DNA from: Planctomycetota bacterium
Lineage (GTDB): Bacteria > Planctomycetota > Planctomycetia > Pirellulales > Thermoguttaceae
Length of the DNA stretch: 5,516 nucleotides
Reading direction: 5' to 3'
Assembly (NCBI GenBank): GCA_025356915.1
Contig: JANXQG010000430.1
Span: 1-5,516 of the forward strand
Shown: positions 1 to 5,516 of the stretch, piece by piece
Layout: every line of letters begins with the position of its first letter
Position numbering within the stretch: the stretch's first letter is position 1
The notes under the pieces: generated by a model
What the model saw: the letters and a program-made list of their open reading frames with translations, nothing else
Database searches by the model: none
What the model was told of the DNA's origin: nothing
Position numbers and translations under genes: made by a program

Positions 1-23
1 CTCTGCTAGGTATGGCTGGATGC

Positions 24-52
24 TTGGGTTGGTAAAGTCCAAGTAATATAAA
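24..52 (+). promoter_or_regulatory. Possible sigma-70-type promoter for the R-M module
   Basis: A TTGGGT box (24-29) lies 17 bases before a TATAAA box (47-52). These match the TTGACA and TATAAT consensus hexamers at 3 and 5 of 6 positions. An alternative -10, TAATAT (44-49), gives a poor 14-base spacing. Transcription from the TATAAA box would start near 59 and leave a leader of about 100 bases before the methyltransferase. The match is by eye, and the spacing of the better -10 is its main support. Confidence 0.3.
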
Positions 53-144
53 TGAACCCCGCACAGCGGTGGGGGCAGTATGGCATGTGCGATGAGTCCA
101 GGGAAGTGCGCTGCTGCCACTCCTGCGATGATTTTCTGGGACTT

Positions 145-150
145 GGAGGA
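145..150 (+). promoter_or_regulatory. Ribosome binding site deciding the methyltransferase start
   Basis: GGAGGA lies 9 bases before an in-frame GTG (160-162) and 12 bases before the adjacent ATG (163-165). It is the strongest Shine-Dalgarno sequence in the first 200 bases. It favours starting the methyltransferase at 160 or 163 over the in-frame ATG at 52, where no comparable motif is visible. Confidence 0.6.
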
Positions 151-162
151 GCAGCGCGAGTG

Positions 163-1197
163 ATGAATTATCCGCAACTTCTGAAGGATGAACTCTCGAA
201 CCCTAAGATAGCATCCCGAAATGAGTTCGTTCTTGATCTATTCGCCGGTTGCGGCGGGCTGGCTCTAGGGTTTGAGGCAGTTGGGTTTAAGACGGTAGGC
301 TTCGAGAAACTGAACGATGCTTGTGGAACCTACAACAAAAACCTGCTGGGCGAGTGCAAACAAATTTTTCTGGAGCCAGATCAGGATCTGGTTGAGGCAG
401 CGGATGTAATCATCGGCGGACCACCGTGCCAGCCTTTTTCCGTTAACGGCTTGCAGAATGGTAAACATGATTCTCGTGACGGGTTCCCGGCCTTTCTGTC
501 CGCTGTAGAGCGATACCGTCCGCAACTCGTTCTTTTCGAGAATGTTCGCGGGATGCTCTATCAGAATAAATCCTACTTCGCACAAATTCGAAAGACCCTT
601 GTAAAGTTTGGATACCTTGTCGAGTGGAAACTCCTGAACGCAGTGAACTTTGGAGTACCCCAAAAACGAGAGCGATTGTTCGTCGTGGCACACAAGGGCG
701 AATGGAATTTCCCTGAGCCATCCACGCCTACTATCCGTTTCACAGCCGGCGATGCGCTGGCGGATCTGGCTTTCCAAACGCCACCCGGCTCGAAGTTCTT
801 GACGAAGAGCATGGATAGATACGTAGCCAATTACGAGAAAGCTTCCTTTTGCATTCGTCCTCGTGACCTTCATCTTGACTTGCCAAGTCGAACCGTTACC
901 TGTCGAAATCTCAACGGTGCCACAGGAGATATGCTTCGAGTCGTCTTGCCCGATGGAAGGCGGAAACGACTCAGCGCAAGGGAAGGTGCGCGGCTACAGA
1001 GCTTTCCCGATTGGTTCGAGTTCTGCGGAGCGGAAGGCAGCCAGTTCAACCAGATTGGGAATGCTGTTCCTCCCCTGCTTGCAAAGGCACTTGCGAGAAG
1101 CACGATCAACTACCTGGAGAGTAGCACACGGCTAACACCACGACAAATCAAGCAGCGAGTCACCTCGGAGCAGCAGTGCTTTGATTTTGCGGAATAG
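163..1197 (+). CDS. DNA (cytosine-5-)-methyltransferase of a Type II R-M system
   Basis: This enzyme transfers a methyl group from S-adenosylmethionine to C5 of cytosine in a specific DNA site, protecting host DNA from the neighbouring nuclease. The 344-residue product shows the C5-methyltransferase motifs in canonical order. Motif I (DLFAGCGG, 25-32) binds the cofactor. Motif IV (PPCQPFS, 87-93) carries the catalytic Cys89. Motif VI is ENV (126-128), motif VIII is QKRER (167-171), motif IX begins near RTVT (243-246), and motif X is QIGNAVPP (297-304). The target-recognition region between motifs VIII and IX is short, roughly residues 177-240, and I cannot read the target sequence from it. 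Length is normal for a bacterial Dcm-type enzyme. GGAGGA at 145-150 supports ATG 163 or the adjacent GTG 160. The frame is open back to ATG 52, but those 37 codons precede motif I without family resemblance. No controller or Vsr-type repair gene is visible beside it. Family certain; pairing with the next gene very likely. Confidence 0.95.
   Translation: MNYPQLLKDELSNPKIASRNEFVLDLFAGCGGLALGFEAVGFKTVGFEKLNDACGTYNKNLLGECKQIFLEPDQDLVEAADVIIGGPPCQPFSVNGLQNGKHDSRDGFPAFLSAVERYRPQLVLFENVRGMLYQNKSYFAQIRKTLVKFGYLVEWKLLNAVNFGVPQKRERLFVVAHKGEWNFPEPSTPTIRFTAGDALADLAFQTPPGSKFLTKSMDRYVANYEKASFCIRPRDLHLDLPSRTVTCRNLNGATGDMLRVVLPDGRRKRLSAREGARLQSFPDWFEFCGAEGSQFNQIGNAVPPLLAKALARSTINYLESSTRLTPRQIKQRVTSEQQCFDFAE
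1167..1170 (+). promoter_or_regulatory. GGAG Shine-Dalgarno candidate for an alternative TTG start of the endonuclease
   Basis: GGAG lies inside the end of the methyltransferase gene, 10 bases before an in-frame TTG at 1181. That TTG would lengthen the endonuclease by 7 residues and overlap the methyltransferase by 17 bases. The ATG at 1202 has only a weak GGAA about 8 bases upstream. The motif therefore leaves the endonuclease start open and suggests translational coupling. Confidence 0.3.
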
Positions 1198-1201
1198 AAC
1201 C

Positions 1202-2230
1202 ATGGCAAGGAAACAAGAACGAGGGAAGAACCGCAGCCAAGCCCGAAAAGTTACGGAATCTCTACAGATAATTTCCGCGCTGGGAATCCCTATAGATAGC
1301 ATGCCACCTAGGCGCAAGGAGCGCATTGCACTTGCCCTGCTTGCAGCGGCGAATCTCAAACCGGACACGCCTTGGAACGAGGCTGCTTGCTGGGAGGGCA
1401 AAGGCTCTTGGTCTCTTGCCACTAGAGAGATGATTGGGTTCTGGAACAAGTACTATGGCGAGAACGTATCTAGCGGTTCTTATGACGATGTCCGGAGGAA
1501 GGATCTCATCTACCTTTTCGAGAGTAATCTTGTGCTAAAGAGTGCGGGCAACCCGAATGCCAGCACGAACGACCCGCAACGCCGCCATGCCGTGAATCCT
1601 GATTGGATTGATGTGCTGCGAACCTTCGGGCAACCCAAAGTATGGCAGAATACAGTAGATGCTTTTCGGGAGGTAATGGGCTCGCTCGAAGACCGGATGG
1701 AACGGCGGCGGCAGCAGCGCAAAGTTCCTGTTAAACTTCCGTCCGGGAAGACGCTGAAACTCTCGTTCGGTCCGCACAACGATTTGCAGAGAGCAATCAT
1801 CGAGGAGTTCCTTCCCCGTTATACCCACGGTGCGGAAGTCCTTTACATTGGCGATACGGCAAAGAAATCACTGCTGATGGAGGAAGCGAAGCTCAATACG
1901 CTCGGGTTCTTTGAGCTTGCCCACGATGCGCTGCCCGATGTCGTGGCGTACGACGCTAACCACAACTGGCTATTCTTAATCGAGGCCGTTCACTCCTCCA
2001 ACCCAATATCGAAGTTGCGTCACCTGATGCTTGAACGCATGACGGAGAAGTGTACGGCACCGAGGGTCTATGTGAGCGTATTTCGCGACAGGCGATCACT
2101 ACGAGACTGGCTGCTAGAAATCAGTTGGGAAACCGAGGTGTGGCTGGTCGAGTCGCCAGACCACCTGATTCATTTCGACGGCGAGAAGTTCCTTGGTCCC
2201 TTCACCCCGACGATCGTTCCGCAGAAGTGA
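1202..2230 (+). CDS. Type II restriction endonuclease, BsuBI/PstI family
   Basis: This is the nuclease partner of the preceding methyltransferase. Founding members of its family (PstI, BsuBI) cut CTGCAG in unmethylated DNA; the site cut here is unknown. Numbered from ATG 1202, the product has 342 residues, close to the family's size of slightly over 300. The N-terminal half resembles the family's helical DNA-binding domain, with a basic start, a leucine/alanine helix near 40-50, and an NP...DPQRRHAVNP stretch near 115-130. The C-terminal catalytic half has the blocks FGPHNDLQ (189-196), YIGDTAKKS (215-223), LPDVVAYD (244-251) and NWLFLIEAVHS (255-265). Asp246 and Glu261 are the likely metal-binding acids of a PD-(D/E)XK-like core. 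Val263 stands where Lys is usual; I recall EAV as the family's normal form. The gene begins 4 bases after the methyltransferase stop and is surely co-transcribed. TTG 1181, with GGAG at 1167-1170, is an alternative start. Sampled base composition is lower in G+C than in the genes to the right. No frameshift or premature stop is seen, so it looks intact. Confidence 0.88.
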   Translation: MARKQERGKNRSQARKVTESLQIISALGIPIDSMPPRRKERIALALLAAANLKPDTPWNEAACWEGKGSWSLATREMIGFWNKYYGENVSSGSYDDVRRKDLIYLFESNLVLKSAGNPNASTNDPQRRHAVNPDWIDVLRTFGQPKVWQNTVDAFREVMGSLEDRMERRRQQRKVPVKLPSGKTLKLSFGPHNDLQRAIIEEFLPRYTHGAEVLYIGDTAKKSLLMEEAKLNTLGFFELAHDALPDVVAYDANHNWLFLIEAVHSSNPISKLRHLMLERMTEKCTAPRVYVSVFRDRRSLRDWLLEISWETEVWLVESPDHLIHFDGEKFLGPFTPTIVPQK

Positions 2231-2297
2231 TTATAAACGAACGCATTCTTAGTCTGAAAGATTGGATAATACTCGACAGCTCTACCGTTCGCTTTCC

Positions 2298-3818
2298 TCA
2301 TTTTTTCCTCCCCAATTCATCGCGCAAGTACTTCACCGCCATCTCCAACTGCCGATCGACAAACGGCTTCTTCTCGACCGCGGGCTTGGACTCCGTTTCC
2401 GTGGATCGCTTGCCAACGTCAGGCTTTGTGAATCCAGTACGCCGGGCGAGCGGCTCATCCTTTACGGCGGGCCCAAGGGAAGAGGGCGATTCCGCGGGCG
2501 CGACGGCCGGCTTGTCTCGCACGCGGCCAGACGCGGCGGGCGGTGCTTCCGACTTCTCGCCAGTCGCGTGGGCAAGGATGATGTCGCGATTGCGGCGATC
2601 GACCAGCAGTTCGTGGGTTTCACGTTCATTCAGGCCCAATTCGTATTTCAAGTCGGGCATGACGCCCCATTCATCTTTATCCTTGGAATTCGGGAAGCGG
2701 TGAATATTCTTGCCGCTGGGCCGCTTATAAGCGGCCGTGGTCAGTTTCAATGCGCTGCGTCCGTTCTCTAGTTCGATGATATTCTGCACGCTGCCTTTGC
2801 CCCAGGTCCGCTCGCCCATGACCACGGTCCGCTTGTGGTCTTGGAGACAAGCCGACACGATTTCGCTCGCGCTGGCACTATAATGATTCACGAGGATCGC
2901 CATGGGAATGCCTTCAAAAATTGCGTTGCCGTGAGCATCCCAGACGCGTTCCGGCGCGTTCCGCCCCTTGGTGCTGACGATCCGGCCGCCGGAGATGAAG
3001 AGGCTGCTGACCTCGATCGCCGCACGAAGCAACCCGCCCGGATTGAATCGCAAGTCGAGGACCAAGCCGCGTACATTACGTCGTTTAAGCTCTTCCAAAG
3101 CGGTACGCAGCTCCTTGGCCGTTTCTTGGCTGAAGGCACTGATGCGGATAAAGCCGATCAGACTCTTTTCGTCGTACATGAACTCCCAGTGGTCGTCGGC
3201 CTTGCGACGATCTCCCAGCACGGTTTCCACATGGACGCGCTCGCGCATGAGTGTGAATTTCTCGCGATTGGCCTTGCCTGCATGGACGACGGTAATCGAA
3301 ACTTTGGTGCCTTCGGCCCCTTTCATCCAGCGAATCGCATCGTCGGGCTGGATCCCTTCGGTACTCTTGCCCTCGATCTCGACGATCCGATCGCCGGCCT
3401 GGATGCCCGCTCGGTAGGCGGGTGTGCCATAGATTGGGCTGAGGACTTTCAGATCACCATCCTCGATCGAGACATGAATGCCGATTCCGCCGAATTCGTT
3501 GTCCACGGAGCTACGAAATTGGGCCAACTCCTCCGGGCCAATGTACGACGAGTAAGGATCGAGCTTGTTGATCACGCCGCGGATTGCCGCCTCGATCAGC
3601 TCGCGACGATCGACCTCTTTCACATAGTTTCGATCGACCTGGTCAACCGTGTCAGCCAACAGCTTATAAAGCTCGTAGTAGTCATCCTTGGGGTGACGAG
3701 ATTTTCCTGCGATTTCCGCGGTTTTGGCTGTTTCCTTTGCTGCGGCGAACCCCGGCATGGCAAACGGCACGAAAAGCACTAAAACCAAGAGCAGATACGA
3801 CTTAGAATATTTCATCAT
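2298..3818 (-). CDS. S41-family carboxyl-terminal processing protease (CtpA/Prc-like), secreted
   Basis: This serine protease acts in the cell envelope, where relatives trim or degrade substrates from their C-termini. The 506-residue product opens with a Sec signal peptide: Lys4 and Lys6, a hydrophobic run at 8-24, and probable cleavage after Ala25-Ala27. A helical region (45-105) with LDPYSSYI (86-93) precedes a PDZ domain (about 107-190) with GIGIHV and PAYRAGIQAGD. The protease core follows. RGLVLDLRFNPGG (250-262) is a family hallmark. The catalytic triad reads as Ser316 in NHYSASASEI, Lys341 in WGKGSVQ, and Gln345; the 25- and 4-residue spacings match characterised Ctp enzymes. Residues 420-485 form a low-complexity linker rich in Ala, Pro, Lys and Glu, and 487-503 form a likely C-terminal helix. 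The start is ATG 3818, because an in-frame stop lies 12 bases upstream; the second codon (ATG 3815) is equally possible. No proper Shine-Dalgarno precedes it. The gene is divergent from scpA and convergent with the endonuclease, so it is probably monocistronic. Family certain; substrate unknown. Several paralogues are common, so I give no symbol. Confidence 0.95.
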   Translation of the reverse strand: MMKYSKSYLLLVLVLFVPFAMPGFAAAKETAKTAEIAGKSRHPKDDYYELYKLLADTVDQVDRNYVKEVDRRELIEAAIRGVINKLDPYSSYIGPEELAQFRSSVDNEFGGIGIHVSIEDGDLKVLSPIYGTPAYRAGIQAGDRIVEIEGKSTEGIQPDDAIRWMKGAEGTKVSITVVHAGKANREKFTLMRERVHVETVLGDRRKADDHWEFMYDEKSLIGFIRISAFSQETAKELRTALEELKRRNVRGLVLDLRFNPGGLLRAAIEVSSLFISGGRIVSTKGRNAPERVWDAHGNAIFEGIPMAILVNHYSASASEIVSACLQDHKRTVVMGERTWGKGSVQNIIELENGRSALKLTTAAYKRPSGKNIHRFPNSKDKDEWGVMPDLKYELGLNERETHELLVDRRNRDIILAHATGEKSEAPPAASGRVRDKPAVAPAESPSSLGPAVKDEPLARRTGFTKPDVGKRSTETESKPAVEKKPFVDRQLEMAVKYLRDELGRKK

Positions 3819-3858
3819 AAGGATTGGTTAAATAGGAAGGCGGCTAAAACCTCCTTAA

Positions 3859-3887
3859 ACTATACCGGGGATTGCCTTTTAGAGCAA
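3859..3887 (-). promoter_or_regulatory. Possible promoter of the S41 protease gene
   Basis: Read on the minus strand, TTGCTC (3887-3882) is followed after exactly 17 bases by TATAGT (3864-3859). These match the consensus at 3 and 5 of 6 positions. Transcription would start near 3852 and give a leader of roughly 33 bases. The position in the divergent spacer is right and the -10 is good, but the -35 is weak. Confidence 0.35.
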
Positions 3888-3898
3888 GGAAAGATAGG

Positions 3899-3934
3899 AT
3901 GATGGCCAAGCGATGGATTTTAACGTCGACCTAA
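3899..3934 (+). other. Possible 11-codon upstream reading frame overlapping the scpA start
   Basis: ATG 3899 opens an 11-codon frame (MMAKRWILTST, stop TAA 3932-3934) in a different phase from scpA. It has an AAGGA motif (3886-3890) 8 bases upstream, better placed than anything before the scpA ATG at 3913. If translated, it would pass through the scpA start and stop 17 bases beyond that ATG, so it could couple or compete with scpA translation. It may equally be chance. Confidence 0.15.
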
Positions 3935-4686
3935 ACATCTTCCGTGGCCCGCTGGACTTGCTCCTCTACCTGGTGCGCAAGCACGAGGTGGAAATTATTG
4001 ACATTCCGATCTCGCTGATCACGGATCAGTACCTAGAGTACATGACTGTATTGGAGCAACTGGACGTAGGCGCCGTCGGCGATTTTTTGGCCATGGCCAG
4101 CCTGCTCATCGAGCTTAAGTCGCAGCAGGTTCTGCCCCGTGCCGATGAGGTCGAGGAAGAACTGGAAGACCCCCGGCAGGAGTTGGTACGGCGACTTTTG
4201 GAATACAAACAGTATCGCGATGCCGCCAGTATTCTCGATGAGCGCAGCCGAGTGTGGCAGCAGCACTATCCGCGGGTGGCCAGCGATCTGCCGCCGCGGC
4301 AAAGAAATCTGGCCGAGGAGCCGATCCAGGAGGTGGAACTCTGGGATCTCGTGAGCGCGTTCGGCCGGATCATACGCGAAAATGTTGCGGTCAAGCCGTC
4401 GAACATTGTCTACGATGACACGCCAATCCATGTCCACATGTCGCGGATCCTCGCCCAGTTGAATGAGCGCGGCCGATTGACGCTCAGCGAGCTATTCGAC
4501 GTCCGCTTGTACAAGTCGGTCTTGATCGGTATGTTCCTGGCCATCCTGGAGCTTGTGCGGCACCACCGCGTTCGAGCGGAACAGAACGACCTCTTCGGCG
4601 AAATCTGGATCCTGCCCGGCGCGGACACGACGGAGCCTTTGGACCCGTCACAAATCGATAACTACGAGCATACTGCCGATGGTTAA
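3913..4686 (+). CDS. scpA: Segregation and condensation protein A (kleisin subunit of SMC-ScpAB)
   Basis: ScpA is the kleisin that bridges the heads of the SMC dimer and binds ScpB, forming the cytoplasmic complex that compacts and segregates the chromosome. The 257-residue product has the family's usual length. The N-terminal SMC-binding domain carries FRGPLDLLLYLVRKHEVEI (10-28), then IPISLITDQYLEYM and the helix DFLAMASLLIELKSQQVLP. An acidic stretch (EVEEELEDPRQE) leads into the middle helices containing ELVRRLLEYKQYRDAA. The C-terminal winged helix reads LTLSELFDV, then FLAILELVRHHRV and NDLFGEIWILPG. The start is ATG 3913, because the same frame has a stop at 3895-3897 and no other start between. 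Its own Shine-Dalgarno is poor. The gene overlaps the following RNase Z-like gene by 8 bases, so both lie in one operon. No scpB is in the window, although scpB often follows scpA in other bacteria; it may lie elsewhere. Identification is firm. Confidence 0.96.
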   Translation: MDFNVDLNIFRGPLDLLLYLVRKHEVEIIDIPISLITDQYLEYMTVLEQLDVGAVGDFLAMASLLIELKSQQVLPRADEVEEELEDPRQELVRRLLEYKQYRDAASILDERSRVWQQHYPRVASDLPPRQRNLAEEPIQEVELWDLVSAFGRIIRENVAVKPSNIVYDDTPIHVHMSRILAQLNERGRLTLSELFDVRLYKSVLIGMFLAILELVRHHRVRAEQNDLFGEIWILPGADTTEPLDPSQIDNYEHTADG

Positions 4687-5516
4687 TAACCTGCCCGTGA
4701 AAACGCTTGCCCACAAGAACCTGACGATTGAGGGTTATTCGCGGGCTGCCGTGCAAACGTATTGGCGCATCCCTGAGTTCAATCTCGGCTTCGATCTCGG
4801 TGCCCAGCCTTGGGCGTTCATGGGCACGCCGACGTGGTTTGTCTCGCACTCACATCTGGACCACATCGTCGGCTTGCCGGTCTATGTTGCCCGGCGACGC
4901 ATGATGAAGATGACCCCGCCGGTGATTTACCTGCCCGAGGCCGCGATCGATCCCGTGCAGAAAATTCTGAGGCTCTACAGCAAGCTCGATCGGGGGCGGC
5001 TGCCGTGCGAACTTCTGCCGGCCCGGCCGGGTGACGAAATCGAGCTTTCGCGGGAGCTGGTCGTGACGGTTTCGGCCACGGTCCACACGGTTCCTTCGTT
5101 AGGCTTCGTTGTCTGGCAGCGGCGGCGGAAGTTGAAGCCGGAGTTCCAGGGCTTGCCCGGCGATCAGATCCGCGATCTGCGTCTGGGCGGAACCGAGGTC
5201 ACGGCAGAAGTCCGGGTGCCGCGCGTTGCCTATCTCGGCGATAGCGCACCGGCGGGCCTCGATGCCTGTGAAGCCATGTACCAGGCCGAGGTGCTGATCA
5301 TGGAGATGACCTTCGTCGCCCCCAGCCATCGCAAGGACAAAATCCACAAGTTTGGGCACATGCACCTTGACGATTTCATGGAGCGGATCGATCGCTTCCA
5401 AAACGAGCTGATCCTGGCCACGCATTTTAGTACGCGATATCATCCTAATCAGGTTCGTCAGCATGTCGAGCGCGCCGTGCCCGACATGCTCGGCGGCCGC
5501 TTGCACCTTTGGCTTT
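4679..5516 (+). CDS. rnz: Metallo-beta-lactamase-fold RNase Z-like enzyme (3' end cut by window edge)
   Basis: RNase Z enzymes cut the 3' trailer from precursor tRNAs in the cytoplasm using two zinc ions. Reading from ATG 4679, 279 codons stay open to the window edge. Zinc ligands in order are His57, His59, Asp61 and His62 (HSHLDH), His136 (VHTVPSLGF), the bridging Asp188 (AYLGDS) and His249 (ATHFSTRYH). FGHMHLDD (225-232) matches the RNase Z His motif. A segment at about 150-171 (KLKPEF, GLPGDQI, GGTEVT) matches the family stretch before the YxGD motif. As I remember it, the protein follows plant short-form RNase Z (TRZ1/TRZ2, about 280 residues) along its whole length, so the stop probably lies just past the edge. 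ATGGTTAA overlaps the scpA stop by 8 bases, implying coupled translation; GTG 4697 is an alternative start. Family fold certain. A tRNA 3' endonuclease role is likely but could be another member of the superfamily. Confidence 0.85.
   Translation, partial: MVNNLPVKTLAHKNLTIEGYSRAAVQTYWRIPEFNLGFDLGAQPWAFMGTPTWFVSHSHLDHIVGLPVYVARRRMMKMTPPVIYLPEAAIDPVQKILRLYSKLDRGRLPCELLPARPGDEIELSRELVVTVSATVHTVPSLGFVVWQRRRKLKPEFQGLPGDQIRDLRLGGTEVTAEVRVPRVAYLGDSAPAGLDACEAMYQAEVLIMEMTFVAPSHRKDKIHKFGHMHLDDFMERIDRFQNELILATHFSTRYHPNQVRQHVERAVPDMLGGRLHLWL

Noticed and set aside
2..46. A short open frame ending in TAA at 44-46 that could be the tail of an upstream gene
   Set aside because: Only 14 codons are visible and nothing is recognisable. 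The proposed R-M promoter overlaps it, so I cannot support a gene call.
71..120. GGCAG (76-80) and CTGCC (114-118) could pair in the leader before the methyltransferase
   Set aside because: The stem is only five pairs with a loop of over 30 bases, and extending it needs a bulge, so it is probably chance.
265..873. A 202-codon open frame on the minus strand within the methyltransferase
   Set aside because: It is antisense to a complete set of C5-methyltransferase motifs and shows no domain or plausible start signal.
2231..2297. A terminator expected between the convergent endonuclease and protease genes
   Set aside because: I found no GC-rich inverted repeat followed by a T-run in either direction; termination may be Rho-dependent or use a weak structure.
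2050..2771. Two overlapping plus-strand open frames (2050-2703 and 2262-2771) spanning the end of the endonuclease and the protease tail
   Set aside because: They run across a real stop and then antisense to the protease's low-complexity tail, which explains their Arg/Ser-rich composition. Neither has a credible start site.
2835..3782. A 315-codon open frame on the plus strand, opposite the protease
   Set aside because: It lies wholly antisense to an S41 protease whose domains and catalytic residues are clear. Its product has no recognisable motifs, and long antisense frames are common opposite GC-rich genes.

Overview
The window holds five protein genes and no RNA genes, CRISPR arrays or insertion sequences that I can see. 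From left to right it contains a two-gene Type II restriction-modification (R-M) module on the plus strand (163-2230), a secreted S41 carboxyl-terminal processing protease on the minus strand (2298-3818), and a plus-strand pair starting at 3913: the condensin kleisin ScpA, then a metallo-beta-lactamase-fold RNase Z-like enzyme that runs off the right edge.

The host is a bacterium with a Sec-exported periplasmic protease and an SMC-ScpAB chromosome condensation system. The moderately high-GC core genes, weak Shine-Dalgarno use, the protease's Ala/Pro/Lys/Glu-rich tail, and a plant-like short RNase Z make a Planctomycetota (Pirellulales-like) origin my best guess. This rests on memory of similar proteins and not on any marker gene.

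Layout: positions 1-162 hold a possible promoter and leader, then the C5-cytosine methyltransferase. The BsuBI/PstI-family endonuclease starts 4 bases after the methyltransferase stop, or overlaps it if a TTG start is used. A 67-base convergent gap separates the endonuclease from the protease, and no clear terminator hairpin is visible there. A 94-base divergent spacer (3819-3912) separates the protease from scpA and probably carries promoters for both. The RNase Z-like gene overlaps the end of scpA by 8 bases, so the two are very likely co-transcribed and translationally coupled.

The R-M genes are a self-contained defence unit: the methyltransferase protects host sites and the nuclease cuts unmodified DNA. 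Lines I counted in this module are 43-48% G+C, against about 67% in counted lines of scpA and the RNase Z gene, which fits acquisition by transfer beside core genes. The most notable points are the pairing of a cytosine-C5 methyltransferase with a PstI-type nuclease and the plant-like RNase Z coupled to scpA. I see no convincing evidence of a wholly undescribed multi-gene system.
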